DNA of 50,680 nt from Salegentibacter sp. R32 (lineage in GTDB: Bacteria > Bacteroidota > Bacteroidia > Flavobacteriales > Flavobacteriaceae), in contig NZ_RXOM01000026.1 in assembly GCF_008692195.1 (NCBI RefSeq), positions 1 to 50,680 of the forward strand, given 5' to 3'. How positions within the stretch are numbered: the stretch's first letter is position 1; every line of letters starts with the position of its first letter. The translations under genes and the position numbers were made by a program. Below are positions 1-8,836 of this stretch, piece by piece. Below the pieces are notes generated by a model. The model searched no databases. It worked only from the letters and a program-made list of their open reading frames with translations, and was not told the DNA's origin.

Positions 1-40
1 AATGAATACTTGGAACATCACCGGCGTGATTCGAGTGATA

Positions 41-118
41 ATTCCAATTTTATATTGGAATAGTAAAGGGGACTTTTAGTCCCCAGTATTAATGAACCTC
101 TGCACTTTTAGTGCAGAG
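41..118. repeat. Three tandem perfect hairpins with 5-nt A/T loops
   Basis: Three unrelated perfect stems follow each other: 41-61 (8-bp stem, loop TTTAT), 68-84 (6-bp stem GGGGAC/GTCCCC, loop TTTTA) and 98-118 (8-bp stem CTCTGCAC/GTGCAGAG, loop TTTTA). The last two share the closing AC/GT pairs and the loop, giving the common core ACTTTTAGT. They could be terminators of a gene to the left of the window or members of a palindromic repeat family. A related hairpin lies at 42858-42890. The third hairpin overlaps the first codons of the GGDEF reading frame, which argues that this gene starts further downstream. Confidence 0.75.
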
Positions 119-982
119 TGGTTTAGTGAAAAAGGATTAAAACTCTATACTATCATAGTGCCTGATGGTAATTTTTTAAATTGGAGATTCGTAATTACGA
201 TATGCTTTGTATTTGGACTAATCATTTGGTTCATAATGAATCATTTTTGGAGAAAAGAATTTGAAAAAAACCAAACTTTAAAATTTGAAAAAGAAAACTA
301 CATAGATCTTCTAAAAATATCTGAGAATGAACGTTTAACAGATATTGTCACAGGAGTTCCAAGCTTACAAAGTTTAAAAAATGATATTGAAAATTATTTT
401 AATTCCAAGAATATATCTTGGGAATTACAATTTATTTTAATCGATTTAAAAGATTTCAGAAAAATCAATAATAAATATGGATTTCTTAAAACAAATGAAC
501 TGTTAAGAGTATTAGCTCAAAGTATTTATAAAAAAATGCGTAGGAATGAAGATATGTATAAATATCCTGTTGATTGGAATAAACAAAGTGGAGAACATTT
601 TTATCGTTTACACACAGGTGGAGATGAATTTGCATTTATTATAGAGGGAAATCAAGCTGAAGCACTTGGATTTGTTAATCGATTAGTAAAAAATCATTTT
701 AAAAATATTTCAGGCCTGACCGAAAGTATTCTGGGGAAATCTATTAAATTGTCATTCCATTGTGCGGTTTTAGAAATGGACACAAGAGATGATATTAATG
801 ATATTTTAAGAAAAGCGAGTGAATGCTATTTAATTGCAAAAGAGGGTAAAAAAGACTTTAATATTTGTTGGCATCCAAATAATTTAGAAAATAATTTTAA
901 AGAAGATTGGGCAAAAAATATTTATAAAGAGACTAGAGAACTATTTGATGTTCTTACTATAGAAAATAAAGATTATTCATAG
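92..982 (+). CDS. Membrane-anchored GGDEF-domain protein (diguanylate cyclase-like)
   Basis: The 296-aa frame has one hydrophobic segment at about residues 33-50, followed by a GGDEF domain. Visible motifs are a degenerate DxLTGLPN-like element near residue 83, the IDLKDFRKINN stretch at 117-127, which is the usual metal-binding and substrate region, and an intact GGDEF signature at 176-180. GGDEF enzymes make cyclic dinucleotides from two NTPs; an intact signature suggests activity, but the product is not known here. The first codons fall inside a perfect hairpin (98-118), so GTG at 158 is a plausible true start that keeps the membrane segment; ATG at 236 would lose it. The gene sits 290 bp upstream of the GHKL/PRTase pair in the same orientation, with its own possible promoter in between, so linkage is suggestive only. 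No partner receptor, HD-GYP or EAL domain is visible in the window. Confidence 0.75.
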   Translation: MNLCTFSAEWFSEKGLKLYTIIVPDGNFLNWRFVITICFVFGLIIWFIMNHFWRKEFEKNQTLKFEKENYIDLLKISENERLTDIVTGVPSLQSLKNDIENYFNSKNISWELQFILIDLKDFRKINNKYGFLKTNELLRVLAQSIYKKMRRNEDMYKYPVDWNKQSGEHFYRLHTGGDEFAFIIEGNQAEALGFVNRLVKNHFKNISGLTESILGKSIKLSFHCAVLEMDTRDDINDILRKASECYLIAKEGKKDFNICWHPNNLENNFKEDWAKNIYKETRELFDVLTIENKDYS

Positions 983-1221
983 AAATCTAAGGTAGAGTAA
1001 GTTTCAATTTCAAAATAAATACGTACGCATAAAATTATTGTAGAAATTAGATCAAATTAGTAAACTTTTTGGAAAAAAATCACAAGCCAGTAAGTTGTCC
1101 AGTTGCTGAAAATGAAACTGAAGACTCAGAATGCAATTTTAACTTTATATATTGTTATTTAAAAAAAGACAAGTTTAAGATTCGGTAATTTTTCTGTCTT
1201 CGTTTAATTCTATAGAAAATA

Positions 1222-1229
1222 TAGCTTTG
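1222..1229 (+). promoter_or_regulatory. Possible Bacteroidota -7 element (TAnnTTTG)
   Basis: TAGCTTTG fits the flavobacterial/Bacteroides -7 consensus TAnnTTTG and lies 43 bp before the ATG of the GHKL gene. The upstream -33 box is weak (TTTA near 1203). The remaining part of the 983-1272 gap shows no gene. If real, this promoter would make the two-gene unit independent of the GGDEF gene. Confidence 0.35.
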
Positions 1230-1272
1230 AAATGTTAGGTTAGTATAATTAATTTTTAGACATAAAAAATAA

Positions 1273-2451
1273 ATGACAGAAGAAATAAGAATCAATAGAA
1301 ACATAACACCTTCTAAGTTAAGTGATTTATATAGAAATATAAATTATTATAAATCAAAATATTCAATACTTATTCTCCCAAATCAATTTGACAAATATAG
1401 ATTTGGAATTTTAGCAGACTTACTAAGGTTTATCATCACCTTAAATAAGAATTGTAATATTTTGAAAGTTAAAATCGATGTTGAGAAAAATAATTTGGAT
1501 CAATTCTATGACCAAGAATACGCTTATCCAATAATATCTTTATTATGGAACACCTCAAGGTTTGTAGATAAAAATGATAAATCAATAAAGAGTGATTTAA
1601 GGAATTTACAAAACAGTTTTTTCACGACAATGAACTCTCTATCGAAAATGAAAGGAAATAAGTATATTTTTGTAAATACTGATCATTTGTCTGAAAATAG
1701 AGGATTAATAAGATTGTTTGAAAATTCTCAAGGCTTCAATGATGATGAAAATTTGATTTCAGAAAACGTTAAAGATATTCTTACCAACTATGTATTAACA
1801 TTCAATAAAAATAATATTAAGGAGATTCAAAGTGTTCTACAAGATATAGGAGCCATAATCTATGAACTTACTAAAAACACATATGAGTGGGGTAAAACAG
1901 ATTCAAATTTAGTAGAGATCCCAACAAGTATTAGAGGGGTCTATATGAGGTTTCATAAAAATAAGAAGCAAAAGATTATAGAGGATTATCAGAACACTCC
2001 AATAGCAAATTTCTTTAATCATCCTATAATTAATGAAAAGTCACTAAATGACCTCAATCAAATATATTATTTGGAAATTTTAGTCTTCGATTCCGGAGTA
2101 GGTTTCATAAATAAGTTTGGAAAAAATAACGATTTAAGTGATATAGAAATTATAAAGCAATGCTTGATGAAAAATCAAACATCTTCAAGCACAAATTTAA
2201 AATCTAAAAAAGGTATTGGTTTAGATAGGATACTAAGGATATTAAATAAAAAAGGATTTTTAAGAATCTATACTGATAAATATGCCATATACAGAGATTT
2301 AATCGAGAATGAGTATGAGTCCGTTGAGAAAAATAATCTGTCTTCACTAGAATTAAATGATTGGAACAAATCAGATTTTAATTCAAAAAAAAATGTACAA
2401 TCGCAAGGTTCATATGTAAGCATATTGTACCCTTTTCAAAATTATAGTTAA
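1273..2451 (+). CDS. GHKL-fold (HATPase) protein, first gene of a two-gene unit
   Basis: The 392-aa protein has the ATP-binding motifs of the GHKL superfamily (histidine kinases, Hsp90, MutL, SpoIIAB-type anti-sigma factors). The N box is ELTKN at residues 198-202, the G1 box DSGVG at 273-277 and the G2 box KGIGL at 313-317, and a final GSYVSILYPF strand near 379-388 completes the fold. Residues 28-70 form an alternating hydrophobic segment resembling a STAS-like domain. No HisKA dimerisation helix, transmembrane segment or receiver domain is visible, so a classical sensor kinase is unlikely. The stop codon is followed immediately, with no gap, by the ATG of the PRTase-like gene, which points to translational coupling and a shared function. 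The cell process is unknown; the position next to a restriction locus suggests a defence or stress-signalling role, which is inference. Confidence 0.7.
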   Translation: MTEEIRINRNITPSKLSDLYRNINYYKSKYSILILPNQFDKYRFGILADLLRFIITLNKNCNILKVKIDVEKNNLDQFYDQEYAYPIISLLWNTSRFVDKNDKSIKSDLRNLQNSFFTTMNSLSKMKGNKYIFVNTDHLSENRGLIRLFENSQGFNDDENLISENVKDILTNYVLTFNKNNIKEIQSVLQDIGAIIYELTKNTYEWGKTDSNLVEIPTSIRGVYMRFHKNKKQKIIEDYQNTPIANFFNHPIINEKSLNDLNQIYYLEILVFDSGVGFINKFGKNNDLSDIEIIKQCLMKNQTSSSTNLKSKKGIGLDRILRILNKKGFLRIYTDKYAIYRDLIENEYESVEKNNLSSLELNDWNKSDFNSKKNVQSQGSYVSILYPFQNYS

Positions 2452-4710
2452 ATGGGGAAATTCTACATTTTTAATTCATCATCAAAAAATAAAGAGTACA
2501 ATAAACTAACAGTAATATTTAATCCTGATACAAGTTTTGATTTTAATATTTTAAATAAAGAATTATCCCAACATTTTAAAAATTTTCACCAGACCAGCGC
2601 TCTGTTAATTTTTTATTGTGGTAGTATAAAAAATATAGAGGAAGATTTTCAGGAAAACTTAAATTCATTATTTAAGAGCATTCCTAAAGTTGAAGAAGAA
2701 TCATTAAAAAAAAGTATTTTTTTTATCTCTTATGATAATTACTCCTTCCAGACTAATAAAAAGTCAAAATTCTTAGATAAACATCTAAAAGAAATTATTA
2801 ACCAAGGTCTGTGTGAAGTATTTACAAAGAATGGTGGTTTGATTGAAAGTAATGGAATATCGCACCACTTTGAATTTCCATCCGGTAAACATTCCGCTAA
2901 ATTCTTACGAACTGCCAATGTTCTTGTCTATAAATCAGAAATTGATTTTATAGCTATTAACACCCTTCATCTTTTTGAAGATCAAAATTTTGAAAATATT
3001 TATTGTGATACATTATCTATAAATGTGATCGCCTATTCAATGACAAAATATATCAGAAGATTTCTTAAAGATAGAGAAATTAATATTGAGTCATTTCATT
3101 CTTACGAAGGAATATATAACAAAAATTCGACTTTCTATAATAAATCAATTTTTTTAATATCTGCTTCAACATCTGGGGGCTTAATACACTATATTCAAAG
3201 GAATCATCCAGAAATAAAATCTGCCATGATTTGTACTTTATTCTATTTACCAATTGATAAAAATTCAAGGATGATTTTGGAGAGGGTATTATGTAATCTC
3301 GAAAGGAATGAAGACTTAAATTATGGAATCGAATTATTTTATCAATCTAAGAAGAATGAAAAATGTAAATATTGCGAAAGTCATTCGACTCCAATTAAGA
3401 TTTTGGGAGACTCATTTAGTTTGGATGAACCTATTATTAATAGTAGGAATGTAACCACAGCGTATATATCAAAATCATTAAAAGATTTTGTAGAAACTTT
3501 CAAGTATAATAAAGAAATTGGAACATGCTTAAAAGTTTCTTACAGTGAGCAATCAATTGAAAGAAAAAAATATGATTTATTTATTGATTATGAAAAGGTA
3601 ATTTCCAATATCACAAATCAAAATTTTGAAGACCATAAAAACAAATTAGATGCCTATATAAATCAATACATTCCTGCCTCTACTAAATATATCATTCATT
3701 TAAATGATAAGGGTTCTTCAAAATTATCTGAATACATCCATAATAAAGTGAAGGAGCACTCTCAAAATGAGATTCAAATACTAAATCAGTCTGACTTAGA
3801 AGAAAAAATCATAGATGTGAAAGAATCAGGCGCAATACTTATTGTTGGTTCATGTATTACAAATGGTAAAAACTTACTTTATTTAAGCCGATTTTTTAGA
3901 AATCATGAGGCCATTAGACTTATTTATTTCATCGGAATAAATCGAATTGATAACAATTTAAAATATAGAGAACTTAAAAGCAATATTAAGTATGGACTCT
4001 ATGGACCTGAAAATAGTTCTTTTATTGAAATTGAAAGTATAAATTGTGATAACACTAATTCTAAAACTTCTTGGGAGATTGAGTTAGAATATTTAAAAGA
4101 AATTCGAGAAAATTTAGATGAGGCTCCAGACTTTGTTAATAATAGAATAAATCATATTCAAGCATTTTCTAATATTGATAAAAAAGGAGGCGAGAACAAA
4201 ATATTTTATGATGATATCAAAGAACAAGAATTAAAGATTAGAAAAAATTCGGCTTTTTTTCATGACAACTCTTATTATGAAAACATAACGCAATCCGATG
4301 TGTATTTTACTATTTCGTGTGTTCTAAACAACATGAGAAATAACACAAAAAATGGCTTGATCCAGACTAGTTTTGTTAAGAATTTAATTGATCCATTTGT
4401 ATTTAATAGATTCAATGATGGTATTATACAAGCTTCAATTTTGAGAGCTGCAAAAGATGAAGAATTGAATTATTCGGTTAGTCATAAAATATCCTCAGAC
4501 ATGCTTTCCTTATTGAAAACTTTTATAAAATATAAAAATGATTATCAAGGAGAAGCTATTTTCGAATTTTTATACGCATTAGCAATTGGAAAAATGAGGT
4601 TATATAAAGATCATTATCAAATAATTATTAAAGAAATGGAAAAAATTAAGAGTAAAGAAGTATCTGTTTTTAGAGATTCTATTATCAGTGTATACCAAAA
4701 TTCTCTATAA
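2452..4710 (+). CDS. Large protein with two phosphoribosyltransferase-like segments
   Basis: This 752-aa protein is not from a family I can name. Residues about 138-265 resemble orotate phosphoribosyltransferase: HFEFPSGKHSAKFL (139-152) matches the HFxLxSGxHSxxF element of that family, and SIFLISASTSGG (232-243) sits where the PRPP-binding loop DDxxTTGG is expected, but its acidic pair is replaced by SA. A second segment, ILIVGSCITNGKNL (462-475), again has the hydrophobic-strand plus T-x-G loop layout without the acidic pair. Both loops therefore look altered, and PRPP chemistry may be lost or changed. A CKYCESH element at 305-311 could bind metal. There is no membrane segment or signal peptide. 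The gene starts directly after the GHKL stop codon. A fused or duplicated PRTase acting as sensor, effector or nucleotide-salvage enzyme is possible. Confidence 0.6.
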   Translation: MGKFYIFNSSSKNKEYNKLTVIFNPDTSFDFNILNKELSQHFKNFHQTSALLIFYCGSIKNIEEDFQENLNSLFKSIPKVEEESLKKSIFFISYDNYSFQTNKKSKFLDKHLKEIINQGLCEVFTKNGGLIESNGISHHFEFPSGKHSAKFLRTANVLVYKSEIDFIAINTLHLFEDQNFENIYCDTLSINVIAYSMTKYIRRFLKDREINIESFHSYEGIYNKNSTFYNKSIFLISASTSGGLIHYIQRNHPEIKSAMICTLFYLPIDKNSRMILERVLCNLERNEDLNYGIELFYQSKKNEKCKYCESHSTPIKILGDSFSLDEPIINSRNVTTAYISKSLKDFVETFKYNKEIGTCLKVSYSEQSIERKKYDLFIDYEKVISNITNQNFEDHKNKLDAYINQYIPASTKYIIHLNDKGSSKLSEYIHNKVKEHSQNEIQILNQSDLEEKIIDVKESGAILIVGSCITNGKNLLYLSRFFRNHEAIRLIYFIGINRIDNNLKYRELKSNIKYGLYGPENSSFIEIESINCDNTNSKTSWEIELEYLKEIRENLDEAPDFVNNRINHIQAFSNIDKKGGENKIFYDDIKEQELKIRKNSAFFHDNSYYENITQSDVYFTISCVLNNMRNNTKNGLIQTSFVKNLIDPFVFNRFNDGIIQASILRAAKDEELNYSVSHKISSDMLSLLKTFIKYKNDYQGEAIFEFLYALAIGKMRLYKDHYQIIIKEMEKIKSKEVSVFRDSIISVYQNSL

Positions 4711-4760
4711 AAAAGATGTTTGTAACAAAAAAAATGGTAAACATATATAAAATAAATTAA

Positions 4761-6350
4761 ATGTCTGAAGAACAAAAAAAAGCACTCGAAAAACAATTAT
4801 GGGCTATTGCCAACTTGTTACGCGGGAAAATGGATGCTGATGATTACCGTAATTATATTTTAGGATTCATATTTTTTAAATACTTATCTGAAAAACTACA
4901 CCTATATGCCAATGATATTTTGGCACCGGATAATTTAAAATACCTAGACATCGATGAGCATTCAGAGAACGGAAAACTTTATATAGAAGCGGTTAAAAAA
5001 GCCTGTATCAAAAATTTGGGTTATTTTTTAAAGCCTTCCGAATTGTTTATCAGTATCGCTAGCAAAGGTTTTAATTTAACGGAAGTAGAAACCAACGATA
5101 ACGACGAAGCTACGCAGTTTTTTATCATTGAAGATTTAGAACGCATTCTCAATAATATTGAGCAAAGTACCATGGGTACCGATAGTGAAGATGATTTTGT
5201 ACGTTTGTTTGAAGATCTGGATTTAACGTCTTCTAAATTGGGAAGAACCCTAAAAGCTAAAAATGAACTGATTGCTAAAATATTAGCGCATCTGAACCAA
5301 ATTGATTTTCAATTGGAAGATTTGGAAAGTGATGTATTAGGTGACGCCTATGAATACTTGATCGGGCAGTTTGCCGAAAGCGGAGGGAAGAAGGCCGGGG
5401 AATTTTATACGCCTCAAGAAGTTTCTATGATTTTGGCAAAGATTGTAACTTCCCGTAAAAAGCGTATCAAATCGGTATATGACCCTACCTGTGGGTCGGG
5501 TTCGTTGTTATTACGGGTAGCTAAAGAGGTAGAAGATGTCGGTTATTTTTATGGACAAGAGTTGAATAGAACCACCTACAACTTAGCCCGAATGAATATG
5601 ATTTTGCACGATGTGCATTTTTCAAAATTCGATTTAAAGCAAGAAGATACCTTAGAAGAACCACAGCATTTAGACGTACAGGCAGAGGCCATTGTTGCCA
5701 ATCCGCCCTTTTCTGCAAAATGGAGTGCTAAAGGGGTTTTTTCTAGTGACGATCGTTTTAGTCAATATGGCAAGTTAGCTCCAAAGAGTAAAGCCGATTT
5801 TGCCTTTGTACAGCATATGATTCACCATCTCGATGAAAGTGGGATTATGGCCACCGTGTTGCCGCACGGGGTGTTGTTTAGAGGAACTGCCGAAGGGCAT
5901 ATCCGGAAATACTTGATAGAAGACCGTAATTATATTGATGCCATTATTGGTTTACCGGCAAATATTTTCTTTGGAACGAGTATACCCACTTGTATTCTGG
6001 TCATCAAAAAATGTCGGGAGATTGATGAAGATGTCCTGTTTATTGATGCGAGTAAAGAGTTTGAAAAGCAAGGCAATAAAAACCGATTGCTGCCGCAACA
6101 TATTGATAAAATTACCAATTGCTATACTACACGCGAAGAAATTGAAAAATTCAGTTACCGGGCAAAACTGGAAGAAATCAAGGAAAATGATTATAACCTG
6201 AATATTCCACGTTATGTGGATACGTTTGAGGAAGAAGAACCGGTGGACATTGAAGCGGTGATGAAGGAAATTAAAACCTTGGAGGCCGAACGAGCAGAAT
6301 TAGACAAGGAAATTGAAGGCTATTTTCAAGAATTAGGCCTTAGCTTTTAA
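4761..6350 (+). CDS. hsdM: Type I restriction-modification DNA methyltransferase subunit HsdM
   Basis: The 529-aa product is the usual size for HsdM. It transfers methyl groups from S-adenosylmethionine to adenine in the recognition sequence as part of an M2S1 or R2M2S1 complex. The N-terminal helical HsdM_N region (about 1-135) is followed by the N6-adenine methylase domain with the SAM-binding motif DPTCGSGSLLLR from residue 241 and the catalytic motif NPPF at 313-316. The charged C-terminal tail (from about 490) is predicted to be coiled coil and would pack against HsdS. The gene starts the hsd locus, with the first hsdS 47 bp downstream. The sequence appears intact. Confidence 0.95.
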   Translation: MSEEQKKALEKQLWAIANLLRGKMDADDYRNYILGFIFFKYLSEKLHLYANDILAPDNLKYLDIDEHSENGKLYIEAVKKACIKNLGYFLKPSELFISIASKGFNLTEVETNDNDEATQFFIIEDLERILNNIEQSTMGTDSEDDFVRLFEDLDLTSSKLGRTLKAKNELIAKILAHLNQIDFQLEDLESDVLGDAYEYLIGQFAESGGKKAGEFYTPQEVSMILAKIVTSRKKRIKSVYDPTCGSGSLLLRVAKEVEDVGYFYGQELNRTTYNLARMNMILHDVHFSKFDLKQEDTLEEPQHLDVQAEAIVANPPFSAKWSAKGVFSSDDRFSQYGKLAPKSKADFAFVQHMIHHLDESGIMATVLPHGVLFRGTAEGHIRKYLIEDRNYIDAIIGLPANIFFGTSIPTCILVIKKCREIDEDVLFIDASKEFEKQGNKNRLLPQHIDKITNCYTTREEIEKFSYRAKLEEIKENDYNLNIPRYVDTFEEEEPVDIEAVMKEIKTLEAERAELDKEIEGYFQELGLSF

Positions 6351-6427
6351 ATGGTCAAATCCTCTAGGTTAATTTAAGAAGTAAAGGAATAATCAAGATG
6401 AACAAACATAGCAAAAGTACACCTAAG

Positions 6428-6456
6428 GTCCCCAATTTGAGATTCCCGGGGTTTGA
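6428..6456 (+). repeat. Left 29-bp inverted repeat of the hsdS inversion switch
   Basis: The 29 bases here reappear exactly, in reverse complement, at 8808-8836. They lie in the region encoding the LRFPGFE stretch near the N-terminus of HsdS. Recombination between the two copies would invert about 2.4 kb and place the other hsdS reading frame behind the hsdM-linked start codon. A recombinase gene lies 74 bp beyond the right copy. Confidence 0.9.
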
Positions 6457-6971
6457 GGAAGAATGGAAGGAGAGAAAGTTATCTGACTTTCTGAAATTCA
6501 AAAATGGAATAAACGCTTCTAAAGAATCTTATGGATCTGGCTATAAATTTATTAATGTGCTAGACATTATTGAAAATGATTTTATTAATCATCAAAATAT
6601 AATTGGAGCGGTAAAGATATCTGAAGAAGTATTTAATAAAAATATTGTTGAGTATGGAGATATATTGTTTCAAAGAAGCTCCGAAACAAGGGAAGATGTA
6701 GGACAATCTAATGTATATTTAGATAAAGAAATGCCAGCAACTTTTGGTGGTTTTGTAATTCGTGGAAAACAAATTAAAGATTATAACCCCTTATTTTTAA
6801 ATTATCTATTAAAAACTTCTCCTTCAAGAAAGGAAATCACTTCTAAAAGTGGTGGTAGTACAAGATATAATATTGGACAAGAAACTTTAAGCAGTGTTGG
6901 TATAATAACTACGGAAATAGAAGAACAAGCAAAAATAGCATCATTTCTTTCAAGTATCGAAGGTAGAATCC

Positions 6972-6990
6972 AAACCCAAAACAAAATAAT
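6972..6990 (+). repeat. Left copy of an internal 19-bp inverted repeat in hsdS
   Basis: Nineteen bases encoding the QTQNKII part of the central conserved helix are present exactly in reverse complement at 8280-8298 in the inverted hsdS. Recombination at this pair would exchange only the second target-recognition domain, giving further specificity combinations. Confidence 0.75.
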
Positions 6991-7636
6991 AGAGGACTAT
7001 AAATTGTTTAAGAAAGGAATGATGCAAAAACTCTTCAAACAGGAAATTAAGTTTAAAGACGGTGAAGGTAATGATTACCCTGAATGGAAAATCAAATTCC
7101 TCAAAGAATTTTTTGATTTTCACAGGGGTTCAAACTTATCTAAAAATGATATAACTAATGAAGGGAGTAATTACTGTATACATTATGGCGAGCTATTTAC
7201 AATCTATAATGAGATAATAGATACTGTACAATCAAGAACAAATAATACAGGAAAAAAAGTAAAATAGGAGATATTTTGATGCCAAGTTCAGATGTAACTC
7301 CAAGTGGTTTGGCTACAGCAAGTACTATTCTAAAAGATGGTGTGATATTAGGAGGAGATATAAATATTCTCCGACCTAAAAATAAAATAAACAGTAGCTA
7401 CATGTCTTATTATTTAAATTTTGCTAAAAAAGAAATTATTAGACTAGTAACTGGCACCACGATTAAACATATTTATAATAAGGACTTGAAACAACTTAAA
7501 TTTAAAGTTTCCCAATCATTAGAAGAACAACAAAAAATTGCAGAAACTCTTTCAGCTATCGATAGAAAAATAGAACTTGAAATAAAACTGTTAACTCAGT
7601 TAAATCAACAAAAGCAGTACTTTTTACAAAATCTGT

Positions 7637-8827
7637 TTATATAAATAAATTTTGCAATAGGTATTTTTTTTGCTCTTGATATTGCGCTAAGAGTAGTTTT
7701 TCTTTTTCTAATTTCTTATCGATTAAAGATAGGAAATTTGCGATTTTTTTCTGTTCTTGAAAAGGTGGTAACTTGATTTTTATTTTAGAAAAATCAGTTC
7801 TATTAATAATTGGTAAAGTTGTATTGGCTTGAGTAGCCTTTATTCTAGGAGTTTGATTTAATAGAGCATAATACACAAATTCATTGAAGAAATTACAATT
7901 TACAATTAAAGAGTTTATTTGTTGATTTGAAATTGAACGAGTTGTTGTTATAGCTATTTTTCCGATAGATGCAATGCAGGTGTACAAAACTGTTCCGATT
8001 GGTAGAATTTTTATGCTTTTAGTTTCTTTAACTTTTCTAGAAACATTTTTTTGAAACTTTTTTCCTTCCTTAATATCAGTAGGTGTTATGAAATCTATAT
8101 TACCATTCCATAATTCCTTTTTAGAAGTTTTAGGGGTTTTCCCTGTTACTATTTTTCCTATTTCGCTTAACTTCTTTTCATCCCAATTTGAAAACTTATC
8201 TCCATCATCATCCAGAAAACGTAATTCTTGAGAAAAAATCTTTTGTCTGAACCCAAGCATTAAGGATTCTAATCGGTCAATTATTTTGTTTTGGGTTTCT
8301 ATTCGGTTATCTATTAATGTAAGGAATGAAGCAATTTTCTGTTGTTCAGAGACAGAAGGAAAGTAAATTTTAAAATTTTTGATACTCTGGAAATTTAATC
8401 CTTCGCGACCACTTCCTGTTTGTCCTTGAAAAACCAATTTTTGACCGATTTCTGAGCTTAGGATGCACTGAACAAAATTAGGGTTATATTGCTTTAGCCT
8501 GATAATAGAAACGTGTTGATTTACATTTCCTTCTTGAAAATCCCTAGGCACCACACAGCTTCTCCCTATAGATCCACCGGTAATATTCAAAAGTATGTCT
8601 CTAGATAAGACTTTACTGCTTTTCATCTTTTCATGCACTTCCTCTGAAATATGTGTTTCATCAAGTAAAAGGCAATTATTATTTACATTTTGACTTCTTA
8701 TAAATGGAATTCCATCAGTTTGATATACATTCTCACCTCCTTTGGGAGTTTTGCCACTACCTATTTTTGAGCATAAATTTCCTAGCTTTTCCTTTTTCCA
8801 CTCATTTTCAAACCCCGGGAATCTCAA
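7637..8827 (-). CDS. hsdS: Inverted, probably silent hsdS cassette
   Basis: The 396-aa frame encodes a full two-domain specificity subunit: TRD1, a central helix with IASFLTLIDNRIETQNKII, then TRD2 and the C-terminal helix ending YLLQNLFI. It faces the opposite way to hsdM. Its only available start near the N-terminus is TTG within the 29-bp inverted repeat, and an in-frame TAA (8837-8839) stands directly before that repeat. It therefore lacks the MNKHSKSTPKVPN leader of the forward copy and is best read as a silent cassette that becomes expressed after inversion between 6428-6456 and 8808-8836. Unlike the forward copy it has no internal frameshift, so inversion would restore a complete HsdS. 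Confidence 0.85.
   Translation of the reverse strand: MRFPGFENEWKKEKLGNLCSKIGSGKTPKGGENVYQTDGIPFIRSQNVNNNCLLLDETHISEEVHEKMKSSKVLSRDILLNITGGSIGRSCVVPRDFQEGNVNQHVSIIRLKQYNPNFVQCILSSEIGQKLVFQGQTGSGREGLNFQSIKNFKIYFPSVSEQQKIASFLTLIDNRIETQNKIIDRLESLMLGFRQKIFSQELRFLDDDGDKFSNWDEKKLSEIGKIVTGKTPKTSKKELWNGNIDFITPTDIKEGKKFQKNVSRKVKETKSIKILPIGTVLYTCIASIGKIAITTTRSISNQQINSLIVNCNFFNEFVYYALLNQTPRIKATQANTTLPIINRTDFSKIKIKLPPFQEQKKIANFLSLIDKKLEKEKLLLAQYQEQKKYLLQNLFI
8280..8298 (-). repeat. Right copy of the internal 19-bp inverted repeat
   Basis: Exact reverse complement of 6972-6990, in the central conserved-helix coding region of the inverted hsdS. Confidence 0.75.
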
Positions 8828-8836
8828 ATTGGGGAC
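8808..8836 (-). repeat. Right 29-bp inverted repeat of the hsdS inversion switch
   Basis: Exact reverse complement of 6428-6456. The inverted hsdS frame begins inside it, and an in-frame stop lies just outside it at 8837-8839. Confidence 0.9.

Larger units (their letters stand above)
6398..7644 (+). pseudogene. hsdS: hsdS (specificity subunit), interrupted by a one-base frameshift in an A7 run
   Basis: HsdS carries two target-recognition domains separated by a conserved helix and decides which sequence HsdM and HsdR act on. Here the first frame (6398-7267, 289 aa) holds TRD1, the central conserved helix (IASFLSSIEGRIQTQNKII at about residues 184-202) and the start of TRD2. The remainder (open from about 7268 to 7644, 122 aa from 7276) continues TRD2 and the C-terminal conserved helix. 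Adding one A to the A7 run at 7252-7258 joins the two parts without a gap (TGKKSKIGDILMPSSD). This is a disabling mutation, a slippage-type on/off switch or a sequencing error. The 5' end carries the 29-bp inverted repeat used for switching with the inverted hsdS downstream; the 3' ends of both hsdS genes overlap by 8 bp, tail to tail. Confidence 0.85.

Noticed and set aside
92-982. GGDEF protein considered as a minimal CRISPR polymerase
   Set aside because: The signature is GGDEF with a membrane anchor, not the cytoplasmic GGDD polymerase layout, and no CARF-type effector is nearby.
1273-2451. GHKL protein considered as a two-component sensor kinase
   Set aside because: No phosphoacceptor-histidine helix, membrane segment or receiver partner is present.
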